Source: CAYPTY01 sp964413935
GTDB taxonomy: Bacteria; Bacteroidota; Rhodothermia; Balneolales; Balneolaceae
Direction: 5' to 3'
DNA length: 64,000 bases
Assembly: GCA_964413935.1 (NCBI GenBank)
Contig: CAYPTY010000010.1
Location: forward strand, 44,376 to 108,375
The position numbers and the translations under genes are program-made. Position 1 is the first letter of the stretch, and every line of letters starts with the position of its first letter. The notes beneath the pieces were generated by a model. The model was not told the DNA's origin. It worked only from the letters and a program-made list of their open reading frames with translations, and did not search any database. Shown here in pieces: positions 9,772 through 19,708 of the stretch.

Positions 9772-10179
9772 ATGATTCAGAGATTACAGAGCTTATATCT
9801 ATCATTGGCCATATTATTTAACCTGGGAGCTTTTTTCAGTCCGGTTTACGAGCGGGCGATGGAGGATCCCCAGCTATGGATCGGCATTGGCCTGGCCAGC
9901 AGCCTTTTAATCGCTATGCTTCTGGATGGCTTAACCATCAGCCTGTATAAGGATCGCATGAAGCAGATGAGCTGGCTTAAAAGAGCATCCCTGTTTCAGA
10001 TTATCGCCTTCGGCTTCTCAATTGGGGTAATTTTTTCATTAGGTGGGATCGGTACCTATCTCTGGGACGAAGCCCTGGGTACCGGTCTGGTTTTACTGGG
10101 ATTCATCAGCCAGTTCCTGGCACTGCAGCGCATCCGAAAAGACGAGGAGCTGGTCAAATCAATGGATCGTATCCGCTAA
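9772..10179 (+). CDS. DUF4293-family small membrane protein
   Basis: 135 aa from the ATG at 9772 (MIQRLQSLYLSLAILFNLGAFF). Four predicted transmembrane helices (about 5-22, 38-55, 75-95, 100-122) and the opening MIQRxQSLYL are the hallmarks of DUF4293, a family restricted largely to Bacteroidota-group genomes and of unknown function. It has its own promoter-like element and is followed after 12 bases by an EamA transporter gene, so the two are probably co-transcribed. Confidence 0.8.
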   Translation: MIQRLQSLYLSLAILFNLGAFFSPVYERAMEDPQLWIGIGLASSLLIAMLLDGLTISLYKDRMKQMSWLKRASLFQIIAFGFSIGVIFSLGGIGTYLWDEALGTGLVLLGFISQFLALQRIRKDEELVKSMDRIR

Positions 10180-10191
10180 CCGGGAGACTAT

Positions 10192-11100
10192 GTGACAGAA
10201 AGCTTTCCAAAATTTAGGGTCTATCTTGCTCTGGCCTTTGGTTTGATCGCTTTTGGCTTTGGACCGAATCTTGTGAAGCTGGCTGCTGATTTTTCTGCCT
10301 ACGAAGTTGCTGCTACCCGAACCGTTTTTGCTTTCCTGCTGCTCATTCCGGTGTGGTTGGTTCATATTCGGGATGAAAAGAAAAAAGGTGGATATACCCT
10401 TACTCTATCTCCTCTGGAAGTGATAGCCGGCTTGTGCCTGGGTATTCATTTTGTGGCCTGGATTGCATCCCTGTACTTTACATCGGTCGCGTCCGCATCG
10501 GTTTTAGTAACCTTTCACCCGGTACTGATGATTCTGGCAGAACGGGCTATATTTGGGGTAAAATTCAGAGGCATGGTCTGGGCTGGTGTATTCGTGTCCT
10601 TCACCGGCTCTGTACTGCTGGGGTTGCTTGATCAGCAACCCGGAGAAACCTATTCCAATCCTGCGCTGGGTAATGCACTGGCCTTTTCAGCAGCCATCAT
10701 TTTTGCTGTTTATTTTCTGATCAGCCGAAAGGTGAGGCAGGGCAGTGCGTGGATAGATTATGTTATCAAGATCTATGGATTCGCAGCTATTGCCTGTGTC
10801 AGTGTATTATTGATTCTGGACTCGGACTTCAGCGACATTCTTCAGCCCAAACTCCTGATCATCGGTTTGCTGCTTGCCCTGGGTCCTCAGCTAATGGGGC
10901 ATGGTTCCATCAACTACGCCGTGAAGTTTTTGTCACCGACCATTATTTCTACGCTCATCCTCATTGAGCCCCTGTTTGCTTCGATCATTGCCATCATTCT
11001 TTTCGGAGAAATACCGGGCCCCTATGCAGTGGGAGCTATGATCATCATTTTTATCGGGATCGCATTGACCTGGAGCCGGAAAAAAACAGCGCCTGCCTGA
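10192..11100 (+). CDS. EamA/DMT-family transporter (second copy)
   Basis: 302 aa with a GTG start preceded by GGGAGA, a reasonable ribosome site. Two EamA repeats with about ten helices; inner-membrane transporter of unknown substrate. It shares little obvious identity with the EamA protein at 1901-2776. It follows the DUF4293 gene closely. Its TGA stop touches the reverse-strand stop of the TonB receptor gene, so that TGATCA holds both stop codons. Confidence 0.87.
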   Translation: MTESFPKFRVYLALAFGLIAFGFGPNLVKLAADFSAYEVAATRTVFAFLLLIPVWLVHIRDEKKKGGYTLTLSPLEVIAGLCLGIHFVAWIASLYFTSVASASVLVTFHPVLMILAERAIFGVKFRGMVWAGVFVSFTGSVLLGLLDQQPGETYSNPALGNALAFSAAIIFAVYFLISRKVRQGSAWIDYVIKIYGFAAIACVSVLLILDSDFSDILQPKLLIIGLLLALGPQLMGHGSINYAVKFLSPTIISTLILIEPLFASIIAIILFGEIPGPYAVGAMIIIFIGIALTWSRKKTAPA

Positions 11101-13566
11101 TCAGAAGGCATATTTTGCGGTAAAGGTTACATTTCTCCGAAGGCCGTCAAGTGAGGAAGCGTGTTCACGGTAGCTGCTGTTCAGGAGATTATCCCCGATG
11201 AGTTGCAGGTTTAGTTGCTCTGAAGCCCTGATGTTTATCAGGAGCTGCAGGTTCACAAACCCATCGGTACCATCTGGGTTGATCCTCGAATCATCGATTT
11301 CTGCCTGAGAAAGCCGGCGCTGCTCAAAGGCATATCGCAGCTGAGGTTTTACTTCCAGCCAATCCGTTGCATTCACCCGAAGAAAGATATTACCATTGGC
11401 TGGGGGGATACGATCAACGGGCTCAGTTCCCCCACCCGCCTGCTCCACAGTACCCCGGATATAACTGAAGGTGAGTCCGCTTTCAATTTGATTGCTGAAT
11501 CGGGCTGAACCGGCAAACTCAACCCCGATGATATTCAGCGCATCTTCATTAACGGAACGCACTTCAATAAATTCATTCGCATTTTGGGTGGTGCTGCCCG
11601 AACGAATGAATGAACCATCATCGCCTACAATGTTACCGGTTGGCTGCCTTCTGACCCGGTCAAAATAATGCAGCCAAAAGGTGAAAAACTCCAGACTAAG
11701 TGTTTCGCCGCGGTGGCGGAAGCCAAGATCCAGGTTGATGGATTTCTCCGGATTCAGCTCAGTTGTTGCAATCTGAAACTGATTTGAACGGCGGTTCCCA
11801 ACTTCAGAAAGATCTGCCACATTCGGTGCCCTGAAACCATTACTGATATTCAGCAGCAGACTGTTGAACCGATTCAATCCATAAGCTGCAGAGAATGAAG
11901 CTGTAATCTGTTCATAAGTATTGTCAAAAGGATCAAAACGTCGTTCACTACTCACCCCTTCAAACGGAAGATCAATGAAGAATCTGGAATATCGCAGACC
12001 ATAATCCAGGTTCAGTCGCTTGTTTACATCATGATCCAGCTGTGCAAAAATACCGCTCTGCACAAAAACCGAACCATTGGGGTATCGCGGAAGCCTATCG
12101 GCAATCAAGCCATTGCTGTCCAGCCTCTCCCGATTGCTTTGCACATAATCATAGGAAAAATCTGCTCCCCATTTCAGTGTCATCGCCTGACTGATAGAGC
12201 TCTCCAGATCGACCGAAAGCAAATACTGATTACTGATATTATTTTCGTCATTCAGGGTGTCCGATAAGGTAAAAGAACGGATTCTGTTTTCCGGTAGTAC
12301 AGTAAAAAAGGGTTCTGAGCCAAAGGCATAGTCTGCACTTCGCCTGGCATCCTGAAGCCGATGATATCCGGCTTTAACTTTCAGGCTGTTCATAAAACTA
12401 CGGTCTGTCAGCCATTCATAGTTCAGGCTGTAGGCACCAAAGCCCAGGGGATGGGTATTGGACTCAAAAGCAGAACGGGGTCGGGTATTACTGCTGGATG
12501 TAATGTCATAACCCATAATCATGCGGTCGATGCGGGCAGCGTCATCAATGATGCTCTGATAGGAAGAAAATCCAAGTTTTTGATTATCAGCGATACGGAA
12601 TGAGCCACTTAGGCTGTAGGCATAAAACTCATATGCCAGTTCATCCAGTTTATTATCCAGCGGGAATAGCAGTCTCTCATCGGTACTTTCAGGCAGATGA
12701 TAGAATTGGTAATTCCGATAGGTAAATCCGCCTTCAAGCACAAGCTTAGAGGTCTGATAAGCAAGCTGTGAGCTAAGACTTCGTTCTCCAGTGCCGCCAA
12801 GATTAGCAGCACTTAACAGATTCAGGCTTAATTCAGGAGCAGCAGTGAAATCCTTCTGGGAAGTACTCACATTCACCCCGCCTGAAAGCGCATCACTACC
12901 GTAATACACAGAAACCGGACCCCGATACACATCGATCTGCTGGGTTAAAAAAGGATCTACTACTCCGAAATACTGATTCTGCCCCGATCGCACAAAAGCC
13001 GGATTCATTCTGAGGCCGTTAAACAGGTAGAGCACATCCCGACCAGCCCGGCCACGGATATAAATACTGCCCTGTCCGGCTGAGGTCTGCTGAACAAATA
13101 CCCCGGGTTCAGCCCTGAGCAAATCGACAGCAGTAGTTTTTATTCTGTCATTGATCAGTTCAGTGTTAACCGTGTTTCTTGGAATCGATTTTTCCCGGTT
13201 AAAGGGACTGTAGAGGCGGTCGGTTTTTACCGTAAGTTCATCCAGGCCGAGAAGGTCGTCCAGCATTTTGATTTCAATCTGTTCCTCAGCTGATTGAATG
13301 AAGATGGTTCTGCTTTTATAGCCTATGGATGAGAAGCGCAGTCGGGCAGGAAACACCTTCCAGTTAAGCATAAACCGACCCTGCTCATCAGAGTAGGTGC
13401 CAACTTCAGAGTCTATAACGGTTACATGTACCCCGGGTAAGGATAAACCTGCTTCATCCACAATGCGTCCACGGATTTGTGCAGAGGCTGAATTTGTTAG
13501 ACTAAGTATGAATAAGAGAAATACAGTAAAAGCTGAACAAAATTTTAATGAATACGTATGTATCAT
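11101..13566 (-). CDS. TonB-dependent outer-membrane receptor
   Basis: 821 aa. Signal peptide about 1-29 (ends SASA), a carboxypeptidase-D regulatory-like beta-sandwich (about 30-115, IRGRIVDEAGLSLPGVHVTV), a plug domain (about 130-240, DLLRAEPGVFVQQTS; IYIRGRAGRDVLYLFNGLR), and a 22-strand-type barrel ending in the aromatic terminus NVTFTAKYAF. Imports a ligand (siderophore, vitamin or similar) using TonB energy. No SusD partner or dedicated ABC system is adjacent, so the substrate is open. Divergent from the MltF-like gene. Confidence 0.92.
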   Translation of the reverse strand: MIHTYSLKFCSAFTVFLLFILSLTNSASAQIRGRIVDEAGLSLPGVHVTVIDSEVGTYSDEQGRFMLNWKVFPARLRFSSIGYKSRTIFIQSAEEQIEIKMLDDLLGLDELTVKTDRLYSPFNREKSIPRNTVNTELINDRIKTTAVDLLRAEPGVFVQQTSAGQGSIYIRGRAGRDVLYLFNGLRMNPAFVRSGQNQYFGVVDPFLTQQIDVYRGPVSVYYGSDALSGGVNVSTSQKDFTAAPELSLNLLSAANLGGTGERSLSSQLAYQTSKLVLEGGFTYRNYQFYHLPESTDERLLFPLDNKLDELAYEFYAYSLSGSFRIADNQKLGFSSYQSIIDDAARIDRMIMGYDITSSSNTRPRSAFESNTHPLGFGAYSLNYEWLTDRSFMNSLKVKAGYHRLQDARRSADYAFGSEPFFTVLPENRIRSFTLSDTLNDENNISNQYLLSVDLESSISQAMTLKWGADFSYDYVQSNRERLDSNGLIADRLPRYPNGSVFVQSGIFAQLDHDVNKRLNLDYGLRYSRFFIDLPFEGVSSERRFDPFDNTYEQITASFSAAYGLNRFNSLLLNISNGFRAPNVADLSEVGNRRSNQFQIATTELNPEKSINLDLGFRHRGETLSLEFFTFWLHYFDRVRRQPTGNIVGDDGSFIRSGSTTQNANEFIEVRSVNEDALNIIGVEFAGSARFSNQIESGLTFSYIRGTVEQAGGGTEPVDRIPPANGNIFLRVNATDWLEVKPQLRYAFEQRRLSQAEIDDSRINPDGTDGFVNLQLLINIRASEQLNLQLIGDNLLNSSYREHASSLDGLRRNVTFTAKYAF

Positions 13567-13704
13567 TGTTTACAAAGGCTTAGGCGGCCTTTTACCAATA
13601 TTAGAGATCTTTAAGAAAAGGCTTTGGGTAATTTTAATTCCGTAATTTAAGAAAATAACGATTGAAGGTGTTTGTTAAACAGACCTTTCAGCGTTACTAA
13701 AATT

Positions 13705-15213
13705 ATGAAGTCATACATCTACATAAAACCACTGAAAAGTGTGGTTTATTTTGCTCTGATGAGCAGTATTCTTGCAGGTTGCAACCAAGAGAGAAGCCCT
13801 GAAGAATTCGAAACCACACCCCTCGAGGTAAACGTTAAGGATCCGGTTCAGAGAGACCTTGCTGAAATTAAGCGCAGTGGTGTTCTCCGAATGATCACCA
13901 ACTACTCCTCTAATTCCTATTTCCTTCATCGGGGAATCGAAATGGGATTCGAGTATGAATTACTCAATGCATTTGCAGAAGAAAATGACCTTGCTCTGGA
14001 AGTGATCATCGTGGAACCGGATGAAAACCCCTATGATCTGCTGAATGCCGGTGATGGGGATGTGATTGCAGCAAATTACGCTATTACTCAGGAGCGTCGC
14101 AGTTACGTCAGCTTTACACGTCCGTATAATCTTGTGGATCAGGTGCTGGTGTACAATGAGACCATTTTTAATGAAATGAATGATCAGAATCTCATTGACT
14201 CCATACCGATAACTATCAACCGAAACAGTTCATATTATCCAGCTCTTGCCAATTATCGAAGAGATGCCGGTGCTGAAATCTCCATCAGCCTCACTCAGGA
14301 CGACATCGACACCGAAGCACTGCTGCTTCAGGTTTCCACCGGCGCTTTTGAAGCAACGGTTGCTGATGAAAATATTTATGATGCGGCTTCTGCCTACATG
14401 AATAATCTGGTCAAGGGACCAACCATTTCTAGATACGACACCATCGCCTGGGCGGTGAGAAAGAATGTGCCTGATCTTGAAACGGCCATGAGTCGCTTCC
14501 TCTACAAACATTTTCGGTTTGGGCAGGAAAGAGGAGAAGTAAAGCGTTCTGAATTCCTGAATGTACTTCGAGGGAAATATTTTGAAAAAGGTCTGGAATT
14601 GGATGGTTTTTTTGAACCTGAGCAGAATACCTTTGTTCAGGGATCACTCTCACCATTCGATGAATTGATCCAGGAAAAAGCAGATAAATATGAACTTGAC
14701 TGGGTAATGGTTACGGCATTGATTGCCCAGGAATCTAAATTCAATGTGAATTCCGAAAGCTGGGCCGGTGCTGTTGGGCTCATGCAGGTGATCCCAAGAT
14801 TTTCCCCATATTCAAAAGACTCACTCTTTATCCCGGATGTCAATGTTGAGGAAGGATCCCGCATCATCCGTGAACATCTGGATCACTATGCTTACATGGA
14901 CAGCACCAATCAATGGGCTTTTGCGCTGGCCACCTATAACGCCGGTTCCGGACATGTTGCCGATGCAAGGCGTTTGGTGATCGATCAGAATAAAAATCCA
15001 AATGAGTGGGAGCATGTTTCAGCCGCTCTGCTGAAACTTATGCAGCGCAAATACTATCAGAGTGCCCGTTATGGTTTTACCCGTGGAATCGAAACGGTTC
15101 GCTACGTGAACGAAATTCTGAACCGGTATAAGACATACAATTCGGTGCTGAGTGCAACCGAAAAAAGGAATTATAGTCTTTACGGGGTAATCGGTTTGAA
15201 TTCGGTAAACTAA
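13705..15213 (+). CDS. MltF-like membrane-bound lytic murein transglycosylase
   Basis: 502 aa from the ATG at 13705, which starts a lipoprotein signal with lipobox ILAG-C. An amino-acid-binding-protein (SBP_bac_3) module spans about 55-290 and a lysozyme-like SLT domain about 315-470, with the catalytic Glu in LIAQESKFNVNSES and the GAVGLMQVIP and LATYNAGSGHV motifs. Cleaves peptidoglycan glycan strands with 1,6-anhydro product formation, probably regulated by muropeptide binding to the N-terminal module as known for MltF. Converges on the RsbU-like gene with a 4-base overlap of stops. Confidence 0.9.
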   Translation: MKSYIYIKPLKSVVYFALMSSILAGCNQERSPEEFETTPLEVNVKDPVQRDLAEIKRSGVLRMITNYSSNSYFLHRGIEMGFEYELLNAFAEENDLALEVIIVEPDENPYDLLNAGDGDVIAANYAITQERRSYVSFTRPYNLVDQVLVYNETIFNEMNDQNLIDSIPITINRNSSYYPALANYRRDAGAEISISLTQDDIDTEALLLQVSTGAFEATVADENIYDAASAYMNNLVKGPTISRYDTIAWAVRKNVPDLETAMSRFLYKHFRFGQERGEVKRSEFLNVLRGKYFEKGLELDGFFEPEQNTFVQGSLSPFDELIQEKADKYELDWVMVTALIAQESKFNVNSESWAGAVGLMQVIPRFSPYSKDSLFIPDVNVEEGSRIIREHLDHYAYMDSTNQWAFALATYNAGSGHVADARRLVIDQNKNPNEWEHVSAALLKLMQRKYYQSARYGFTRGIETVRYVNEILNRYKTYNSVLSATEKRNYSLYGVIGLNSVN

Positions 15214-16931
15214 AGTTTACGCATCACGATCATGGTGATATCATCGTACTGAATGTGGTCAGCAAATGCGTTGATTTCATCTATGATGACTTCCATGAGT
15301 TCTTCTGAGGGGAGATCCCTGTTTTTTATAATGCATTCGGCCAGCCTTTCTTCCCCGAACTCTTCACTTTGATCCGGACTCATTGCCTCAGTAACACCGT
15401 CCGTAAACATGACCAGCAAATCCCCTGAATTCAGTTCGATGTTACATTCGTCATAGGGCATCATACTGGAAACAGCACCCAGGATAACTCCACCTGCATC
15501 CAGAGTTTCAGGTTCTGTGCTCCCTTTTCTGAGCAGAAATGGCGGGTTGTGGCCTGCATTTACGAAATTGAATTGATCACCCGCGGTATTCAGCTTTCCC
15601 CAGAAAAAAGTGATGAACTTATCCGAAGGTGTATTATGAAAGATTATATCATTAATTCTCGATGTGGCCTCACTTAACGTGATATCCAGTGGAGTTAGCG
15701 CATGCAACATAGACTGAAGATTAGCCATCAGTAGAGAGGCGGGAATTCCTTTTCCGGTTACATCCGCTATGGCCATGAGGTGTCCATCGTCAGGAGTAGT
15801 GATTACATCATAATAGTCACCCCCGACTTGCCTTGAAGAAACATTATTTGCGGCAACATCATAGCCCGGTATATCCGGAATTGGTGTTGGCAATAATCCT
15901 TCCTGAATGGTTTTGGCAATATTCAGCTCTTCCTCTATCCGTTCTTTTTCAATGCGTTCTTCCAGTAACAGGGTTTTTTGTATGCTGAGGAGGGCTAGGT
16001 TGCCAAGCGATTGCAAAAAATTGATTTCAGAATCACCATATGGTTCTTCATTGGCTCTGGGTCCAACCCCGAATACCGCGGTCCGCTGATTCTGGAATTC
16101 AAGAGCGATAATCAGGCGGATGTCATTTTTTTTCAAAAACGGAATGGCCTCCCTGAGTTCATCATCTACAAATACCACATCCTTTTCCAGTTCAAAGATG
16201 GCTTCGATTTCTTCTGAAAAAGGGGTTTCCTTTATGCCGCTCATTGATATAGTGCTTTTCACATGATTATCATCGAGCAGGAAAAAAAATGTTCGGATCA
16301 GCATTTGCCCAAGCATCGCGAATTTGAAGGAACGGGCAATCTCATCGATATCCACCATCAGATTAAAATCATTGCTCATTTCGAGCAGGGTATTGAGGTC
16401 ATGCACCTTGCGGTCCAGGCGGCGGTTAATGACCTGCAACTCCTTAAACATACGGGAGTTGGCTATGGCAACGGATGAAATAATGGAAAGGCTTTCCGTG
16501 AATTCTGATTCCGTTTGAGTCAGCTCCTGCTGATTCAGTTTATCACCCAGATAGAGAAAACCCAAATGGTAGTTACTGGTCCGCAGATTGAACAGCATGC
16601 CTTGATCGGTTTCCTTCCAGTTTTCATTCCCGGTGATTTCAACTTCACTGAGCGGGCAGCTTGTGAGGTGCAAAACATCGCTTTTAATCTTTAGCTCAAC
16701 TTCTTCATTTTCCTTTGGAACGTCTCTTCCTCTGGATCGAATGATTTTATACTTCGAACTGACGGGATCACTAAGCAGGATAAGTCCTTTACTGATCAGG
16801 AGCTTACCCATGGTGATGAGCAGCAGGTTGTTAAGCACAAAGTCGGGATCATGAGACTCAATCAGCAGACGGCTGGTCTCGAGCAAGGTTCTCAACTCAA
16901 ATCGATTTTGTCGTTCTTCCACTGTGGACAT
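15210..16931 (-). CDS. GAF-PP2C (SpoIIE/RsbU-type) serine phosphatase
   Basis: 573 aa. The first ~170 residues form a GAF-like region, a second GAF-type region follows (about 180-340) with a short coiled coil (LLEERIEKERIEEELNIAKTIQ), then a SpoIIE/PP2C domain (about 365-570). The metal-binding aspartates are present (VGGDYYDVI, IADVTGKGIPASL, FTDGVTEA). It would dephosphorylate the STAS antagonist encoded two genes downstream. First of a three-gene cluster phosphatase region; gene order on the reverse strand is STAS, RsbW-like, phosphatase. The signal sensed by the GAF part is unknown. Confidence 0.9.
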   Translation of the reverse strand: MSTVEERQNRFELRTLLETSRLLIESHDPDFVLNNLLLITMGKLLISKGLILLSDPVSSKYKIIRSRGRDVPKENEEVELKIKSDVLHLTSCPLSEVEITGNENWKETDQGMLFNLRTSNYHLGFLYLGDKLNQQELTQTESEFTESLSIISSVAIANSRMFKELQVINRRLDRKVHDLNTLLEMSNDFNLMVDIDEIARSFKFAMLGQMLIRTFFFLLDDNHVKSTISMSGIKETPFSEEIEAIFELEKDVVFVDDELREAIPFLKKNDIRLIIALEFQNQRTAVFGVGPRANEEPYGDSEINFLQSLGNLALLSIQKTLLLEERIEKERIEEELNIAKTIQEGLLPTPIPDIPGYDVAANNVSSRQVGGDYYDVITTPDDGHLMAIADVTGKGIPASLLMANLQSMLHALTPLDITLSEATSRINDIIFHNTPSDKFITFFWGKLNTAGDQFNFVNAGHNPPFLLRKGSTEPETLDAGGVILGAVSSMMPYDECNIELNSGDLLVMFTDGVTEAMSPDQSEEFGEERLAECIIKNRDLPSEELMEVIIDEINAFADHIQYDDITMIVMRKL

Positions 16932-16941
16932 AGCGTCCGGA

Positions 16942-17370
16942 TTATCCCCTAAAGGTTTTCACCATTTTTATTTCATTAAATGCTCCCTTGCGCCCATAAT
17001 GAACCTGATCCATCAGCTTTCGGATCAGATAAACACCCATTCCGCCTCTCTTCTTTTGTTTGATCTGGGTTTCAACATCAGGTTCGTGGTACTTGGTAAC
17101 ATCGAAACTCTCACCCTGATCAATGAGAGAGACCCAAAACTTATTTTTATCGGAACCCAGTTCGATTTTCACTGGCTTGCTGCCGTTTTCCTTATAGGCA
17201 TGTTTGATGATATTGGTGTAAGCCTCATCAACGGCCAGTCTGATTTCAGAAATTTCTTTGGGACTAAAACCGCATTTAGCAGCATGTTCGGCAACAAAAT
17301 CACGTACTTCCGCCAGATGGGCTGTTGAGGCCTCAACATGAAGAGAGTAGGTATTTAGTTTGCCGTTCAA
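16942..17370 (-). CDS. RsbW-like anti-sigma factor / serine kinase
   Basis: 142 aa with a GHKL ATPase fold: N-box ISEIRLAVDEAYTNIIKHAY, a G1-like DQGESFD and a glycine-rich GGMGVYLIRKLMD. Such kinases phosphorylate a STAS antagonist and, when free, hold a sigma factor or other partner. The start is a TTG (reverse complement of CAA at 17368-17370), nine bases after the STAS stop; no ATG allows the full domain. No sigma factor gene is adjacent. Operon with the STAS protein and phosphatase. Confidence 0.88.
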   Translation of the reverse strand: MNGKLNTYSLHVEASTAHLAEVRDFVAEHAAKCGFSPKEISEIRLAVDEAYTNIIKHAYKENGSKPVKIELGSDKNKFWVSLIDQGESFDVTKYHEPDVETQIKQKKRGGMGVYLIRKLMDQVHYGRKGAFNEIKMVKTFRG

Positions 17371-17379
17371 GATGGTGTT

Positions 17380-17730
17380 TTAGTTATTAGAGAAACTTTG
17401 AATGGCTTCGTTCTCATCCTCAAGGATATCGTAGAGGGTTGGGAAACCCAGCAGGTCGAAGACATTATAAACCCTTTCATTCATGTTGGTGAGTTTGATG
17501 TCACCGCCAAGACTGCGAACATCTTCGATATAGGCCATAAATACACCTAAGCCGGCGCTGGCGATATAATCCAGTGACCTGCAGTTTACGATGATGTTAT
17601 ATTTATTCTGATCTATGAGCGATTTAAGGGAGTTCTCCAGCCGGGATGCGGTGTGTGCATCCAGCTCGCCACTTATATCCAGCACGCTAATGGTCTCCAC
17701 GTCACGCAGAGTTATGCTAAAGTTTTTCAT
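17380..17730 (-). CDS. STAS-domain anti-sigma factor antagonist
   Basis: 116 aa, one STAS domain (SpoIIAA/RsbV fold). The loop YIASAGLGV places a serine at residue 58, aligning with phosphorylated Ser58 of SpoIIAA in DSSGLGV. Together with the RsbW-like kinase and the PP2C phosphatase downstream it completes a partner-switching circuit: kinase phosphorylates Ser58, phosphatase restores binding. First gene of the cluster. Confidence 0.9.
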   Translation of the reverse strand: MKNFSITLRDVETISVLDISGELDAHTASRLENSLKSLIDQNKYNIIVNCRSLDYIASAGLGVFMAYIEDVRSLGGDIKLTNMNERVYNVFDLLGFPTLYDILEDENEAIQSFSNN

Positions 17731-17850
17731 GCTAGGGAGAATTTGAAATTAGGTACAGGTTTATGAATAACCTGTCTATGATAAAGTTATCAGTGGAATA
17801 TAGAAAAATAAATCGCCGAAGGGGGTTACGGAGGTGGGCAGAAAAGGATT

Positions 17851-17890
17851 CAAAAAAATAGGGCATCACAAAATTCAGTTGTAATGCCCT
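17851..17890 (-). terminator. Rho-independent terminator downstream of the SPOR lipoprotein gene
   Basis: Read on the reverse strand, AGGGCAT and ATGCCCT pair (7 bp), with a further 4 bp after one mismatch, then ATTTTTTT. It lies about 85 bases after the stop at 17976 and before the STAS gene, separating the two transcription units. Confidence 0.75.
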
Positions 17891-17975
17891 GACTATTCAT
17901 CAAGAGAGACGCTACTTGAGCGCATCTAAAATGTGTTAAATCATTGGCAGATAAGCAAATAGTAATTAATTTGCT

Positions 17976-18491
17976 TTATCGCTGCACCTTGGAAGTCCAG
18001 AAGGGAGTTCCGAACTCGCTGTTCAGCTGTTGCCCGAGTGCTTCAGCATCTTCTTTTGATGCTAGGAAACCAATCCGGACTCTGAACCAGACATCGCCGG
18101 TTTCTTCATTTCCTACTCTTATGGTGTAGGCGTTTTCATATCCGCGGCCGGCCCATTCTTTTGCAAAACGATCGGCTTTTTCTTCACTTCTCCAGGCACC
18201 GACCTGAACTACGTATTCACCGTTTTCATCAAACATGACATCTCCGTAAGATCGCATGCCCGAATCCTCTTCATTATCAACGCTATTTTCATTTTCCATA
18301 CCCCCATTTGCAGCATCAATACTGTCTTGTCTGGCTTTCATTAGGCGATCAATTTCTGCCTGTTGTACAGCCCGAAGTGAATCCAGACGGGCTTTTTCGC
18401 GAGCCATGCGTTCTTTTTCAGACTCCCCGCATGCCTGAAACAGACCAAGTATGATCAGGCCAAGAATCGTATACAATCCTATATTTTTCAT
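17976..18491 (-). CDS. SPOR-domain lipoprotein
   Basis: 171 aa. Lipoprotein signal (LIILGLFQAC, lipobox FQA-C), a charged helical stretch (about 23-60, ESEKERMAREKARLDSLR), an acidic linker, and a C-terminal SPOR domain (about 90-168, YVVQVGAWRSEEKADRFAKE). SPOR domains bind denuded glycan strands at the division septum. Monocistronic by its terminator and spacing. Related proteins in the group have no defined partner. Confidence 0.85.
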   Translation of the reverse strand: MKNIGLYTILGLIILGLFQACGESEKERMAREKARLDSLRAVQQAEIDRLMKARQDSIDAANGGMENENSVDNEEDSGMRSYGDVMFDENGEYVVQVGAWRSEEKADRFAKEWAGRGYENAYTIRVGNEETGDVWFRVRIGFLASKEDAEALGQQLNSEFGTPFWTSKVQR

Positions 18492-18653
18492 GATATCAGT
18501 TATTTAGCGTGTCCTGTAAATGAAATTTATCTAAACCTTTATAACATAATGTATTGGCGTCACTTAAACAATTTTAGGAATGATCTGAACACAGAATTAC
18601 TTAAGTTATTTAGACTTAATACAAACAAGATGTTGACGGCCTGACTCTCTCCC

Positions 18654-19694
18654 ATGAAAGCCCTTCTGAAAGTAGAAGATCTATCCAAATCGTTTGAGCA
18701 AAACCTGCCCGTGGTTAACGGAGTCGGTTTTGAGGTATATGAAAATGAGATATTTGCACTGCTTGGCCCCAGCGGTTGTGGTAAAACTACAACCTTGAGA
18801 TTGATAGCCGGCTTCGAGAAACCGGATAGCGGTGAGATCAGTTTGATGGAAGAGAAAATCGCAGCCCACGCATTTCATAAAGATCCCAAGGACAGGGGAA
18901 TCGGTTTTGTTTTTCAGGATTTCGCATTATTTCCGCATATGACCGTTCTGGAAAATGTGGCATTCGGACTTCGTGAAGTTGAAAGAAAAAAAAGACCTGT
19001 GTATGCAGAGGAGGTTCTTTGCAGAACCGGGATGGAGAAATATAAAAACCGAACACCGGATGAACTTTCCGGAGGTCAGCAGCAACGCGTTGCCCTGGCA
19101 AGGGCCCTTGCGCCACGGCCAAAGCTTGTTTTAATGGATGAACCATTTTCCAATCTGGATGCGATGCTGCGCGTGAATACCCGAAAAGAAGTTCGGGCAA
19201 TTCTGAAAAAATCTAACATGAGCGCCATCCTGGTTACGCATGATCAGGAAGAAGCCCTCTCATTTGCGGATAGAATAGCCGTTATGAATAACGGCATCAT
19301 CGAACAGGTGGGGACACCGGAGGAAGTATATTATAATCCAAAAACCCAGTTTGTAGCTCAGTTTCTCGGGAGAACAAATTTATTTCGTGCCTTCGGTGAT
19401 GGAAGCAAACAGGTTGAAACCCTATTTGGCAAGGTTGTACTGAACCGGGAGGCTGAAGGACTGGTACTATGTTCGATCCGCCCTGAGCATCTGAGTATGG
19501 AAGCTTGCAAAGGGGATGAAGAAGATGCGGGCATCATCATCGGGCGAGAGTTTAAGGGACACGATATCAGTTACCATGTGTTATTTAAGGGAGATAAATA
19601 CATTATACATACCGATAACCGGGTTCTGTTTGAGAAAAATGATAAAGTTATACTGAAACCTCTTGAACCTGCTGTAGTACTGGAACAGAGTTAA
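18654..19694 (+). CDS. ABC transporter ATP-binding protein (FbpC/PotA-type)
   Basis: 346 aa. Walker A GPSGCGKTT (38-46), Q-loop FQDFALFPHM, signature LSGGQQQRVALARAL, Walker B LVLMDEPFSNLD, H-loop VTHDQEEA, followed by a C-terminal TOBE-like regulatory domain (about 240-340). This is the architecture of importer ATPases for iron(III), polyamines, sulfate or sugars. No permease or binding-protein gene lies nearby; the next gene (14 bases on) is a small GlsB-like membrane protein. Substrate therefore unknown. Confidence 0.9.
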   Translation: MKALLKVEDLSKSFEQNLPVVNGVGFEVYENEIFALLGPSGCGKTTTLRLIAGFEKPDSGEISLMEEKIAAHAFHKDPKDRGIGFVFQDFALFPHMTVLENVAFGLREVERKKRPVYAEEVLCRTGMEKYKNRTPDELSGGQQQRVALARALAPRPKLVLMDEPFSNLDAMLRVNTRKEVRAILKKSNMSAILVTHDQEEALSFADRIAVMNNGIIEQVGTPEEVYYNPKTQFVAQFLGRTNLFRAFGDGSKQVETLFGKVVLNREAEGLVLCSIRPEHLSMEACKGDEEDAGIIIGREFKGHDISYHVLFKGDKYIIHTDNRVLFEKNDKVILKPLEPAVVLEQS

Positions 19695-19708
19695 ACAGGG
19701 AGGATATT

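Noticed and set aside
11101..13566. TonB receptor as SusC of a polysaccharide utilisation locus
   Set aside because: No SusD, glycoside hydrolase or sugar sensor is adjacent, and its length (821 aa) is shorter than typical SusC.
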